From positions 1 through 64,000 of the forward strand of contig NZ_JHZK01000005.1 in the NCBI RefSeq assembly GCF_000688515.1: a stretch of 64,000 nucleotides of DNA, read 5' to 3'. The notes beneath the pieces were generated by a model. The model had not been told where the DNA came from. It was given only the letters and a program-made list of their open reading frames with translations, and ran no database searches. Source of the stretch: Afifella pfennigii DSM 17143 (lineage in GTDB: Bacteria > Pseudomonadota > Alphaproteobacteria > Rhizobiales > Afifellaceae). Position 1 is the stretch's first letter; each line of letters begins with the position of its first letter. The translations under genes were made by a program, and so were the position numbers. Positions 55,515 to 64,000 of the stretch are shown here, piece by piece.

Positions 55515-56309
55515 ATGGGTGTCGTCTCCAGCCTCGCCAACCCGACGCGCTTCCTCTCCTGGTCGTCGCGGCTTTTGCCGATCGTCTCCGTGCTCGCCGC
55601 GCTGACGCTCGCCGTCGGGGTCTATTGGTCTCTCTTTGTCGCGCCGCCCGATTACCAGCAGGGCGACAGCGTGCGCATCATGTTCATCCACGTGCCGGCG
55701 GCCTATCTGGCGATGTTCTGCTACGTCGTCATGGCCGCGGCGGCGCTCGGGACCTTGGTCTGGCGCCATCCGCTCGCCGACGTCTCGGCGCGGGCGGCCG
55801 CCCCCATCGGCGCGGCCTTCACCTTCCTCGCGCTTTTCACCGGCTCCGTCTGGGGCAAGCCGATGTGGGGCGCCTGGTGGGTCTGGGACGCCAGGCTTAC
55901 CTCCGTTCTCGTCCTCTTCATCATGTATCTCGGACTTATCGCGCTGTGGCGCGCCTTCGACGATCCGAGTCGGGGGGCGAAGGTGGCGGCGATCCTCATC
56001 CTCGTCGGATTCATCAACATCCCGGTGATCAAGTTCTCCGTCGATTGGTGGAATACTCTGCATCAGCCGGCGAGCATCGTGCGCATGGACGGGCCGACCA
56101 TCGATCCTTCCATGCTGTGGCCGCTTCTGGTGATGATCGCCGGCTACACGCTCACCTTCATCGCCCTGCATCTTGCGGCGATGCGGGCGGAGATCTATCG
56201 GCGGAGGGCGCGCACGACCGAGATGCTGATCGCCGCGCGGCCAGCTTCCACGGCGGTGCGGCCGACCGAAGCTGCGGCCACCGGCGCGCCGCCGCATACC
56301 GCTCATTGA
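55515..56309 (+). CDS. ccmC: Heme transporter subunit CcmC
   Basis: 264 residues with six helices. The tryptophan-rich motif WGAWWVWDARLT (WWxWD) at about 128-139 binds heme, and the flanking His residues (IHVPAA, LHQPAS) match CcmC heme ligands. It attaches heme to CcmE. ATG 55515 is used; an in-frame TTG at 55452 would add an unconserved 21-residue leader. Confidence 0.95.
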   Translation: MGVVSSLANPTRFLSWSSRLLPIVSVLAALTLAVGVYWSLFVAPPDYQQGDSVRIMFIHVPAAYLAMFCYVVMAAAALGTLVWRHPLADVSARAAAPIGAAFTFLALFTGSVWGKPMWGAWWVWDARLTSVLVLFIMYLGLIALWRAFDDPSRGAKVAAILILVGFINIPVIKFSVDWWNTLHQPASIVRMDGPTIDPSMLWPLLVMIAGYTLTFIALHLAAMRAEIYRRRARTTEMLIAARPASTAVRPTEAAATGAPPHTAH

Positions 56310-56327
56310 GCTAATCCCGGAGACGTC

Positions 56328-56489
56328 ATGAGCCATCTTCCCTACATCGTCGCGGCCTATGGGGCGACGGCGCTCGTCATCGGCGCCCTTATCGTCTGGG
56401 TGAGCGCCGATACGCGGGCGCAGAAGCGCCGGCTGCAGGAGCTTGAGAAGGCCGGTCCCCGCCGGCAGGCGCGCGGGACGGCGGCATGA
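56328..56489 (+). CDS. ccmD: Heme exporter protein CcmD
   Basis: A 53-residue gene. It has one N-terminal helix (PYIVAAYGATALVIGALIVWV, followed by SADTRAQKRRLQELE), the CcmD pattern AAYxxtxxvl and a basic amphipathic tail. It links CcmC to CcmE handling. ATG 56328 lies 18 bases after the ccmC stop, and the TGA overlaps the ccmG ATG. Confidence 0.92.
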   Translation: MSHLPYIVAAYGATALVIGALIVWVSADTRAQKRRLQELEKAGPRRQARGTAA

Positions 56490-57130
56490 GCAGCGAAGAC
56501 GCGAACAACACGAGGGGCGGCGCGGCGAACAGCGTAGAAACGCCGACGAAGCGCACCGCGTCCGGGCGTTTTTGGGTGGTCCTGCCGCTTCTGGTGTTTC
56601 TGGCGCTCGCCGGGCTCTTCTACGCCCAGCTCGGAGAGGACGCCTCGCAGATACCCTCCGTTCTCATCGGCAAGGAGGTTCCCGAATTCGATCTGCCGCC
56701 GCTCTATGAGGACGGATCGGGTCTTGCCAAGGCGGACCTTTCAAAGGGCGTGCATCTCGTCAATATCTGGGCCTCCTGGTGCGCGCCGTGCCGGGCCGAG
56801 CACCCGCTCCTGATGCAGCTCGCCAAGGACGACCGCTTCAAGGTCCATGGTATCAACTACAAGGACAAGCCGGAGAATGCCCGCCGCTTCCTCGGCGCGC
56901 TCGGCGATCCGTTCGATCAGATCGGCCGCGACGAGAAGGGGCGCTCGGCGATCGAATGGGGTGTCTACGGCGTGCCGGAGACCTTCATCGTCAAGGACGG
57001 GGTGATCGCCCACAAGCATGTCGGCCCGCTCAACACCGACGCCTTCAACACCCAGTTCCTGCCGGCGCTCGGCAAGGCCATTGGCGGCGACGTCAAGATG
57101 GGCGCGGGCGAGGCCGAGCCGACGAGCTGA
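56486..57130 (+). CDS. ccmG: Thiol:disulfide interchange protein CcmG/DsbE
   Basis: 214 residues: a cytoplasmic start of about 28 residues, a membrane anchor (about 30-46) and a periplasmic thioredoxin fold with WCAPC (Cys 99 and 102), PEFDLPPL strand and VYGVPETFIVKDGVI with the cis-Pro. It keeps apocytochrome c thiols reduced for heme ligation. The start overlaps ccmD. ccmE, ccmF and ccmH are not in the window. Confidence 0.95.
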   Translation: MSSEDANNTRGGAANSVETPTKRTASGRFWVVLPLLVFLALAGLFYAQLGEDASQIPSVLIGKEVPEFDLPPLYEDGSGLAKADLSKGVHLVNIWASWCAPCRAEHPLLMQLAKDDRFKVHGINYKDKPENARRFLGALGDPFDQIGRDEKGRSAIEWGVYGVPETFIVKDGVIAHKHVGPLNTDAFNTQFLPALGKAIGGDVKMGAGEAEPTS

Positions 57131-57152
57131 GCCAGCCGGCTAGGCCGGTATC

Positions 57153-57923
57153 CTATTCCTGAGCGGCGTCCGCCGTGCGGCGGATTTCCGCCACCAGCTC
57201 CTCGGCAAGCCCGAGGCGGGCGGCGAGCATGTCGAGATAGGCGCGCTCGGCCGGATGGTCGGGATCGATGGCAAGAAGCGAGGCCGTATAGACCTCCATT
57301 GCCACCTCCTCGCTCGACACCTTCTCCACCAATTCGCCGATGGAAAGCGGCCGGCGCATCTCGTCCATCAGGATGCCTTTTGCCTCCGGATCGAGGTCGA
57401 TCTCGTCGATGCGTGTAAAGATCGCTGCCTGCTCGGCGGAGTCGATATAGCCGTCGGCCTTGGCCGCGGCGATCATGGCGGAGAGGATGAGACGGGCGCG
57501 TTCGTCGCCCTCGCGTCCCGTCGGTTGGAAAACGGTGCCTTCCGTCGCCGGCAGGGCCTCGATCTGGCGCGGCGCCTCTGGGGCATGCTGCGGGGCGACG
57601 CCAGCCTTGTTCGCCTGATGGTTCTGCCAAGCCTTGTAGGCAAGTCCTGCGACCAGCGCCATGCCGCCATAGGTGACCGCCTTCTTGCCGAGCTTGCGGC
57701 CGCGCTTGCTGCCGAGGAGATAGGTGGCAAGGCCGCCGGCCAGAGCGCCCTTCAGCGCCGAGCCGCCCTGGCCGCCGAGGAGCCCGCCGATTTGATCTTG
57801 AACCGATCCGCCGCCCGCCGCCTGGTTCAGGCCGCTTTGCCTGCCGCGGGCCTCGACCTCGCCGCCCCGCGCGGCCGAGCCGGTGCCGAGGAAATCATCG
57901 AGTAGCTTTTGCGGATCGATCAT
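57153..57923 (-). CDS. DUF533 family (TerB-like) protein
   Basis: 256 residues: MIDPQKLLDDFLG start, Gly/Gln-rich region, hydrophobic GGSALKGALAGGLATYLLGSKRGRKLGKKAVTYGGMALVAGLAYKAWQ (about 53-100), then a helical TerB-like domain (140-250) with LILSAMIAAAKADGYIDSAEQAAIF and LLAIDPDHPAERAYLDMLAARLGL. Inner-membrane associated, function unknown. ATG 57923 is the DUF533 start. Last gene of the dapF-side cluster on this strand, convergent with ccmG. Confidence 0.9.
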   Translation of the reverse strand: MIDPQKLLDDFLGTGSAARGGEVEARGRQSGLNQAAGGGSVQDQIGGLLGGQGGSALKGALAGGLATYLLGSKRGRKLGKKAVTYGGMALVAGLAYKAWQNHQANKAGVAPQHAPEAPRQIEALPATEGTVFQPTGREGDERARLILSAMIAAAKADGYIDSAEQAAIFTRIDEIDLDPEAKGILMDEMRRPLSIGELVEKVSSEEVAMEVYTASLLAIDPDHPAERAYLDMLAARLGLAEELVAEIRRTADAAQE

Positions 57924-58023
57924 CAACGGGTCCTTTCGCCATGAGGAAGTGCCGGACCCGATATCGGAACGCACCCGCCGCTATGCAATTGCCGAAACGT
58001 TGGTGCGGCGCGAAAAGCGGCCG

Positions 58024-58641
58024 CTATTTCTGGCCGCCGAGCGGCTCCAAAGCGTGGCGGTTGATCAGCGGCATCTGCGTGAGGGTGAAGGCGATGGTGA
58101 GCGGCATGATGCCGAAGACCTTGAAGCTCACCCAGAAGTCGGTGGAGAAATTGCGCCAGACCACTTCATTGAGGATGGCGAGGGCGAAGAAGAAAAGACC
58201 CCAGCGGAAGGTGAGCTTCCTCCAGCCCTCTGCGTCGAGGCGGAAGACGCTGTCGAAAACGTAGCCGAGGAGGGAGCGGCCGAAAGCCAGGCCCCCGAGC
58301 AAGACGGCGCCGAACAGCGCATTGACGATGGTCGGTTTCATCTTGATGAAGATTTCGTCCTGAAGGAAGAGCGTCAGCCCGCCGAAGACGAGAACGACGA
58401 CGCCGGTGATGACCGGCATGACGGCGAGCCGTCTGGTCAGCAGCCAGGAGGCGGCGAGCGCTATGGTGATCGCCACCATGAAGACGCCGGTCGCCCAGAA
58501 GATGCCGAAGCGGGCGTTGACGAAGAAGAAGACGACCAGCGGCCCGAGCTCCAGGGCGAGCTTCAGAAGCGGGTTCAGACGCTCGCGGGCCGGGTCGTCC
58601 GGCTCGCGCTCAAACAGCGAATGGTCGTCGTTGGAACTCAT
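58024..58641 (-). CDS. yciB: Septation protein A / YciB
   Basis: 205 residues with five to six helices: [31 protein letters not shown], the family opening, [29 protein letters not shown], and [25 protein letters not shown]. YciB is linked to cell-envelope synthesis and septation in other bacteria. It lies 65 bp downstream of ftsY on the same strand. Confidence 0.95.
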   Translation of the reverse strand: MSSNDDHSLFEREPDDPARERLNPLLKLALELGPLVVFFFVNARFGIFWATGVFMVAITIALAASWLLTRRLAVMPVITGVVVLVFGGLTLFLQDEIFIKMKPTIVNALFGAVLLGGLAFGRSLLGYVFDSVFRLDAEGWRKLTFRWGLFFFALAILNEVVWRNFSTDFWVSFKVFGIMPLTIAFTLTQMPLINRHALEPLGGQK

Positions 58642-58706
58642 CCGCAGCTATGTGCGGAGCGCGGCCGGCGATGTCAATCGCGAGCCGCGCTCGCCGGCCG
58701 CGCCGA

Positions 58707-60065
58707 TCAAAAGCCGGCGATCGCCCGGGCGAAATCCTCCGCCTTGAAGGGCTGCAGATCGTCGACGCCCTCGCCGACGCCGATGAAGTGCACCGGCAGG
58801 CCATGGCGCGCGGCGATGGCGACGAGGATGCCGCCGCGTGCGGTGCCGTCGAGCTTGGTCATGACGAGGCCGCTGACGCCGGCCTTGTCGGCGAATATCT
58901 CCACCTGCGACATGGCGTTCTGGCCGGTGGTGGCGTCCAGCGTCAGAAGCGTGGCGTGCGGCGCTTCGGGATCGTGCTTCTTGATGACGCGCACGACCTT
59001 CTCCAGCTCCGCCATCAACTCGGCGCGGTTCTGCAGGCGGCCCGCCGTGTCGATGATAAGGATATCGGTGCCGGCATTTCTGGCCGCCTCCATGGCGTCG
59101 AAGGCAAGTCCGGCCGCGTCGGCGCCCTGCTCGCGGGCAATCACCTCAGAGCCGGTGCGCTCGCCCCAGATCTTTAGCTGCTCGATGGCGGCGGCGCGGA
59201 AGGTGTCGCCGGCCGCCAGCATGACGGCGCGACCCTCGGCGCGTAACTTCGCCGCCAGCTTGCCGATGGTCGTCGTCTTGCCGGAGCCGTTGACGCCGAC
59301 GACGAGGATGACGAAGGGCTTCTTGGCGGCGTCGATGTTGAGCGGCTCGGCGACAGGCTTCAGTGTTCGCGCCACCTCGTCGGCGAGGATGGCCCTCACC
59401 TCCGCTTCGTCGACAGACCTGTCGTAGCGCTCGCGCGCCAGGCGCTCGGTGATGGCGGTGGCGGTCTCCACACCGAGATCGGCGGAGATCAGCACGTCCT
59501 CCAGCTCCTCCAGCGTCTCATCGTCGAGGCGGCGCTTGGTGAAGGAGCCGGTGATGCGCGAGGTGATGGAATTGGAGGATTTGGAAAGGCCCGAGGTGAG
59601 GCGCTGCAGCCAGCCCTGGCGGGCGGGGGACGCCGCCGCGGGCTGCGGCCCAGGTTCCTCCGCTTCTTCGGTGAGCGTGACCGGCGCGTCTTCGCGCTCG
59701 GCTTCGGCGGTTTCCTCCGCGGGGCCTCCAGGTAAGGTTCCTGCCTCTTCGTCGGCTGGCGGGGTGGCGAGTGCCGGCCGGTCGAGGCCCGGCTCCGGGC
59801 CGGTGTGGGGGGGCGTGGAGCTATCGGTTTCTTGCGACAGCGCGGCGACGCCTTCGCTCTCAAGCTCATCCTCGGCGCGGTGCTTCTCGCCCGCCTCGGC
59901 CTTGTCCGATTCGTTTTCTAGCGCCTCGGCCTCGGGCGCTTCGTCCTCCCGTGCCTCGGCCTCTTCGGCCTCTATGCGCTCTTCCTCGGAAAGTTCCTCG
60001 CGCTCTTCGGCGGGCGCCTTGTCGCGGCCGAAGAGGCGGCCGAAAAATCCCTTCTTCTCAGCCAT
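58707..60065 (-). CDS. ftsY: Signal recognition particle receptor FtsY
   Basis: 452 residues: a long acidic N-terminal A domain (about 1-155, rich in Glu/Ala), then the N domain ([12 protein letters not shown]...) and the G domain with [15 protein letters not shown] (P-loop), DTFRAAA, DTAGR and TKLDG. It brings SRP-ribosome complexes to the membrane. ATG 60065 overlaps the mtaB stop by one base (TGATG). The acidic stretch is repeat-like but varies freely in the family. Confidence 0.96.
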   Translation of the reverse strand: MAEKKGFFGRLFGRDKAPAEEREELSEEERIEAEEAEAREDEAPEAEALENESDKAEAGEKHRAEDELESEGVAALSQETDSSTPPHTGPEPGLDRPALATPPADEEAGTLPGGPAEETAEAEREDAPVTLTEEAEEPGPQPAAASPARQGWLQRLTSGLSKSSNSITSRITGSFTKRRLDDETLEELEDVLISADLGVETATAITERLARERYDRSVDEAEVRAILADEVARTLKPVAEPLNIDAAKKPFVILVVGVNGSGKTTTIGKLAAKLRAEGRAVMLAAGDTFRAAAIEQLKIWGERTGSEVIAREQGADAAGLAFDAMEAARNAGTDILIIDTAGRLQNRAELMAELEKVVRVIKKHDPEAPHATLLTLDATTGQNAMSQVEIFADKAGVSGLVMTKLDGTARGGILVAIAARHGLPVHFIGVGEGVDDLQPFKAEDFARAIAGF

Positions 60066-61336
60066 CACGCTGCCTTCGCCAGTTCCTCGGTGGTGAGCCT
60101 GCCGTCCGCGACGCCGGCGATGCGGGCGGTGACGATGTCGCCCGGCGTGCCGCCTTGAATGCAGACGGGCGCGAAGTGCTCGCTGCGCGCAAAGCCTTCC
60201 TTCTCCACCAGCAGCGCGCGCGTCTTTCCGACCTCGCTCGCCAGAAAGCCGCGCTCGGCAGCTTCGCCCGTCTCCCGCAGGCGGCGGGCGCGGTCCTTCA
60301 CCTCCTGGCGCGGAAGCTGGGGCATTCTTGCCGCCGGCGTGCCCTTGCGGGGCGAGAAGGGGAAGACATGCAGGTAGGTGAGGCCGCAATCCTCCACGAG
60401 GCGAAGGGAGTTCTGGAACATCTCCTCCGTCTCGGTCGGGAAGCCGGCGATGAGGTCGGCCCCGAAGACGATGTCGGGGCGCAGGCGGCGCGCCTCCTCG
60501 CAAAAGCGGGTGGCGTCCTTTCTCAGATGCCGGCGCTTCATGCGCTTTAAAATCATGTCGTCGCCGGCCTGGAGCGAGAGATGCAGATGCGGCATCAGCC
60601 GCTCCTCCTCGGCGATGGCGCGCATCAGCTCGGCATCGGCCTCGATGGAATCGATGGAGGAAAGGCGCAGGCGCATAAGCTCTGGCACATGCGCGAGGAT
60701 GGTGCGCACCAGCCGCCCCAGGCGCGGCCGGCCGGGAAGGTCGGCACCCCAGGAGGTGAGGTCGACGCCGGTCAGCACCACTTCGCGATAGCCTCCGGCG
60801 GCAAGGCGGCGAACCTCCTCCACCACCGGACCCATGGCGACGGAGCGCGAATTGCCGCGTCCGTAAGGGATGATGCAGAAGGTGCAGCGATGGTCGCAGC
60901 CGTTCTGCACCTTGACGAAGGCGCGGGTGCGCCCCTCGAAGGCGTCGACGAAATGCGGCGCCGTCTCGCGCAAGGTCATGATGTCGGAGACGAGTATCTT
61001 CTGCGGCGCCGGCAGGCCGAAGGGGCGCACGGCAACGCGCTGCCAGGCGGCGCGTTCGGTTTTTTCGGCGTTGCCGAGAACGACATCGACCTCCTCCATG
61101 GCGGCGAAGGTCTCAGGCTCGGTCTGCGCGGCGCAGCCGGTGACGACAATGCGCCGGCCGGGATTGTCGCGCCGTGCCTTGCGGATCGCCTGGCGCGCCT
61201 GGCGCACCGCCTCGCCGGTGACGGCGCAGGTATTGACGACGATGGCGTCGTCGATGGCCGCGCCGGCCTCGCGGCGCATGATCTCCGATTCGTAGGCGTT
61301 GAGCCGGCAGCCGAAGGTGAGGATGTCGAGGCTCAT
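60065..61336 (-). CDS. mtaB: tRNA t6A37 methylthiotransferase MtaB
   Basis: 423 residues of the radical-SAM methylthiotransferase family. The N-terminal UPF0004 domain has Cys in FGCRLN, VNTCAV and TGCAA, and the radical-SAM cluster is CDHRCTFC with GRGNSR after it. A C-terminal TRAM-like part ends with VTARIAG. It converts t6A to ms2t6A in tRNA. The start overlaps the end of dapF by four bases (ATGA), and its stop overlaps ftsY, so the three are tightly co-translated. Confidence 0.95.
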   Translation of the reverse strand: MSLDILTFGCRLNAYESEIMRREAGAAIDDAIVVNTCAVTGEAVRQARQAIRKARRDNPGRRIVVTGCAAQTEPETFAAMEEVDVVLGNAEKTERAAWQRVAVRPFGLPAPQKILVSDIMTLRETAPHFVDAFEGRTRAFVKVQNGCDHRCTFCIIPYGRGNSRSVAMGPVVEEVRRLAAGGYREVVLTGVDLTSWGADLPGRPRLGRLVRTILAHVPELMRLRLSSIDSIEADAELMRAIAEEERLMPHLHLSLQAGDDMILKRMKRRHLRKDATRFCEEARRLRPDIVFGADLIAGFPTETEEMFQNSLRLVEDCGLTYLHVFPFSPRKGTPAARMPQLPRQEVKDRARRLRETGEAAERGFLASEVGKTRALLVEKEGFARSEHFAPVCIQGGTPGDIVTARIAGVADGRLTTEELAKAA

Positions 61337-62208
61337 TCGGCGGCCGCCTCCTGCCGGCGCCAGGCGCCGGTCTCGGTATCGAAGAAGCCGGTGAACTCGC
61401 TCTCCACGGGCCCGGTCATCCAGATATGGTCGTGCTCGTCCCAGCGGATAAAGAGGTCGCCGCCGGGCATGGTGATCGTCGCCTCGCGCCCGGTGCGTCC
61501 GGTACGCGCGGCGCAGACGAGCGTGGCGCAGGCGGCGGTGCCGCAAGCCTGCGTCAGCCCCACGCCGCGCTCATAGGTGCGGATGGTGACGGCATCGCTT
61601 GCCGTCACCTCGGCGACGGTGATGTTGGCGCGTTCGGGAAAGATCGGATGGCTCTCCAGGAGCGGACCGAAGCGCTCGATGGCGTGGCCGCTCACATCCT
61701 CGACCCAGAAGATGGCATGCGGATTACCGACATTGACGACGGAAGGCGAATGCAGGACCGGCGCGTCGACGGGGCCGATCTGCAATTCGATGGCGCGAGT
61801 GTCGCGGAACTCCTCCGCCAGCGGGATGTCTTCCCAGTCAAAGCGAGGCACGCCCATATCGACGGAGATGGAGCCGTCGGCGTCGTTCCTGGCGAGGAGA
61901 AGGCCGGCGCGGGTCTCGATGGAGGCGCTCGCCGTGCCGTTCTCGGCCATCAGCAAGGCGGCGACGCAGCGCGTGGCGTTGCCGCAGGCGGCGACCTCGC
62001 CGCCATCGGCATTGTCGATGCGCATGAAGATATCGGCGCCGATTCGCGAAGGCTCTAGGGTGATGAACTGATCGAAACCGATGCCGCGAGCACGGTCGGC
62101 GAGGGCGCGGATGATCTCAGATCGCGGGCGCACGCCGCCCCGCCTCGCATCCACGACGGCAAAGTCGTTGGCGAGCCCGTTCATCTTGATAAAGGGCGTC
62201 TCGCTCAT
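61333..62208 (-). CDS. dapF: Diaminopimelate epimerase
   Basis: 291 residues. Both catalytic cysteines are visible: ACGNATRC at about 74-81 and ACGTAACA at about 222-229, with GNPHAIFWVE between and NGLANDF near the start. It makes meso-diaminopimelate for peptidoglycan and lysine. First gene of the overlapping dapF-mtaB-ftsY unit. ATG 62208. Confidence 0.96.
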   Translation of the reverse strand: MSETPFIKMNGLANDFAVVDARRGGVRPRSEIIRALADRARGIGFDQFITLEPSRIGADIFMRIDNADGGEVAACGNATRCVAALLMAENGTASASIETRAGLLLARNDADGSISVDMGVPRFDWEDIPLAEEFRDTRAIELQIGPVDAPVLHSPSVVNVGNPHAIFWVEDVSGHAIERFGPLLESHPIFPERANITVAEVTASDAVTIRTYERGVGLTQACGTAACATLVCAARTGRTGREATITMPGGDLFIRWDEHDHIWMTGPVESEFTGFFDTETGAWRRQEAAAE

Positions 62209-62380
62209 GGGCGCCTATATGGGCGAAAAGAGGCCGAAACGCCAGAAGGCGGGCGGCGAGCCCGCGGGACCGAAGGCCGCGCCATATAGGCGGAGCGGCC
62301 GGCGAGCCTTGCTCCGATAGGCATGGCAAGCGCGTGGAACCTTCCTTATGAGCGCCGATTGAAGGTGAAAAGGATGCGCG

Positions 62381-63604
62381 ATGCCAAGGCCAAGCGATGA
62401 CGATCTTTTCGGCGCGCGCCACGAGCGGGAGGACCCGCGCGGACGCGCCGCCGCGACGCCCAGTGAGATACCGTTCGCCGGGTGGCGCGACATATTCTGG
62501 CGTGTCGCGAAGGAAATCGCCGAAGACCGGGTGTCGTTGGTGGCCGGCGGGGTGACCTTCTATCTCTTGCTTGCTGCCTTTCCGGCGCTGGCGGCCCTCG
62601 TCGCCATCTATGGGCTCTACACCGACCCCGCCAATCTGGCGGCGCAGCTTGAGGCGCTTCAGGCGGTGATGCCGCAGGCCGGCATGGAAATTCTGCAGGA
62701 GCAGATGGAGCGGCTCGTCAGCGCCGAACCGGCCTCGCTCAGCTTCGCCTTTCTTGCCGGTCTCGCTTTGTCGCTATGGAGCGCCAACAGAGGCGTGAAG
62801 GCGCTCTTCCAGGCTCTCAACGTCGCCTATGAAGAGAAAGAGGAGCGCTCCTTCGTTGGGCTGAACCTCGTCTCTCTGCTTTTTACGCTCGGCTTCATCC
62901 TCCTCGTGCTGCTCTTCCTCGCCGCAACCGTGGTGGTGCCGGCGGTGCTCGCCACCCTCGGCTTGACGCAGGGATGGCTGGTGGCGGCCTTGCGCTGGCC
63001 GATGCTGCTTCTGGTGGCGGCGGCGGCGATCGCCACGCTCTATCGTTTCGGACCGAGCCGGCCGCCTATGCGCTGGCGCTGGGTCTCCTGGGGCGGGACA
63101 ATCACCGCCTTGGTGTGGATCGCCGCCTCGATCCTCTTCTCCTGGTACATCGCCAACTTCGCCGACTACAACGCCACCTACGGTTCGCTCGGCGCCGTCA
63201 TCGGCCTGATGATGTGGATCTGGGTGTCGGTCTTCGTGCTCCTGGCCGGGGCGGAGCTCAACGCGGAGATGGAACATCAGACGGCGCGCGACACCACGCT
63301 GGCGCCTGAGCGCCCGATCGGCCTGCGCGGCGCGCATATGGCCGATACCGTCGGTAAGGGGCTCGACGGCTCGGGCGGCGGGGCGGGACTGGACCTCTTT
63401 GGCTCGCGCCAGCCCTTGGCGCGTCACGAGCGCTTCAGCCTCGGCGAACTCATCACGATCGGCATCCCCTTCGTCCTTATCGGCATCCTGCTTTCCTCGC
63501 CGGTAGAAAGGCCGCCGCGGGTTCGCCGAGGAAGGCGCCGCACCGGTGCGAAGCGGCTCGCGGAAGCGGGGCTGAAGGCGGTGCTCGCAACGACGAGGCG
63601 CTGA
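62381..63604 (+). CDS. YihY/BrkB-type inner-membrane protein
   Basis: 407 residues with six helices. The family text includes GVTFYLLLAAFPALAALVAIYGLY, LALSLWSANRGVKALFQALNVAYEE and FSWYIANFADYNATYGSLGAVIGLMMWIWVSVFVLLAGAELNAEMEH, which match the YihY family (formerly RNase BN misannotation). The N-terminal 35 residues are polar and the C-terminal 100 residues carry one more hydrophobic segment (FVLIGILL) and a basic tail. Role unknown. It is divergent from dapF. Confidence 0.93.
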   Translation: MPRPSDDDLFGARHEREDPRGRAAATPSEIPFAGWRDIFWRVAKEIAEDRVSLVAGGVTFYLLLAAFPALAALVAIYGLYTDPANLAAQLEALQAVMPQAGMEILQEQMERLVSAEPASLSFAFLAGLALSLWSANRGVKALFQALNVAYEEKEERSFVGLNLVSLLFTLGFILLVLLFLAATVVVPAVLATLGLTQGWLVAALRWPMLLLVAAAAIATLYRFGPSRPPMRWRWVSWGGTITALVWIAASILFSWYIANFADYNATYGSLGAVIGLMMWIWVSVFVLLAGAELNAEMEHQTARDTTLAPERPIGLRGAHMADTVGKGLDGSGGGAGLDLFGSRQPLARHERFSLGELITIGIPFVLIGILLSSPVERPPRVRRGRRRTGAKRLAEAGLKAVLATTRR

Positions 63605-64000
63605 TCGGGGAGGCGATGGTCTGTCGTCGATGGAAGGATGCGGCGGAAGTATGCCGGGGGAAGTATGCCGGGCGATAGAGCGCTTTGCCCATCGAGCCGA
63701 GCCGGTGTCGGGCGGACCGGCTTCCGGCGAGCCTGGGCTCGGCCGCCGAAAGCCGGTCCTGGTCCGCGCTGCCGGGGGGCGGTGCAGGCGGAGATCGGCC
63801 AGAAACGCTTACGCTGCAAATCGATTAACACAATTAAAAGTTGCAATGACTGGATGCTACAATTACAACCTCGGCCCGTCAATGTATTTTCGCCGGTTTC
63901 GCTGGGTTTAACCTTACGTAAAGCTTGCCTCCGCGAGACGAGTTTGATCGGAAAGCCTTCCGATTGAGGCGGCACTCGCAGCGAGGACGACGACGCAAAG
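63605..64000. other. Gene-free right end of the window with AT-rich regulatory-looking stretch
   Basis: No gene is supported here. A 14-bp unit GGAAGTATGCCGGG is duplicated exactly at 63645 and 63659. From 63820 to 63925 the sequence is strikingly AT-rich for this genome (GATTAACACAATTAAAAG, TACAATTACAAC) and holds a TTAA-N7-TAAA arrangement at 63908-63922. This looks like the upstream region of a gene beyond the right edge. Confidence 0.5.

Overview
The window is GC-rich, densely packed chromosomal DNA from an alphaproteobacterium. The best fit is Hyphomicrobiales (Rhizobiales). Supporting signs are a complete PhyR/NepR/EcfG general stress module with an HWE-family kinase, the choX/betI/betA osmoprotection genes, DUF1223, DUF2794 and DUF533 family genes, the acnA / ccmABCDG / yciB / ftsY / mtaB / dapF neighbourhood, and short palindromic intergenic repeats of rhizobial type. 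I do not assign a genus.

Layout. 1-540: the 3' end of an IS4-type transposase, then a palindrome and a 16-bp tandem repeat. 542-4979: hemH, a secreted 5'-nucleotidase, a PaaK-like acyl-CoA ligase, and tRNA-Ala(CGC) with a clear promoter. 5165-7416: methyltransferase, glycosyltransferase, MarR regulator. 7473-11371: the general stress locus, with nepR convergent to ecfG and ecfG divergent from phyR, followed by a hybrid HWE kinase. 11523-14974: choline uptake and oxidation around a palindromic BetI-type operator. 15360-18794: an AhpD-like protein, then an ECF sigma / anti-sigma / subtilase cassette. 19054-27973: a long-chain acyl-CoA synthetase and a Liv-type ABC transporter operon interrupted by a DUF559 nuclease-like gene, which sits between two copies of a dispersed repeat, and by a VOC protein gene. 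28108-30654: a 14-bp minisatellite, a secreted fasciclin protein and a convergent ECF sigma / RskA-type anti-sigma pair. 30829-33838: YggT, DUF167, GNAT, TypA. 34067-36781: three Tad-type surface or pilus accessory proteins. 36801-42986: site-2 protease, argG, PAP2 phosphatase, a small secreted protein, LysE exporter, GNAT, LysR. 43289-46120: ThpR, an unannotated sRNA candidate, DUF2794, GNAT and a Bax-inhibitor-like protein. 46264-51042: the ybbP-ybbA/tesA unit and DUF1223. 51166-57130: acnA divergent from ccmABCDG. 57153-62208: a tightly overlapping dapF-mtaB-ftsY gene set with yciB and a DUF533 gene. 62381-63604: a YihY/BrkB membrane protein.

How genes work together. Four regulatory cassettes (GSR, ECF-subtilase, ECF-RskA-fasciclin, BetI) suggest strong investment in envelope and osmotic stress sensing. 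The Liv-type transporter next to an acyl-CoA synthetase, with a PaaK-like ligase elsewhere in the window, suggests uptake and CoA activation of carboxylic acids. The most original observations are (i) a ~130-nt sRNA candidate with its own promoter, two CCCCCAG motifs and a terminator; (ii) a DUF559 gene bracketed by 64-bp exact direct repeats inside a transporter operon; and (iii) inverted copies of that repeat family flanking about 17.7 kb. No phage, CRISPR or classical defence locus is visible.
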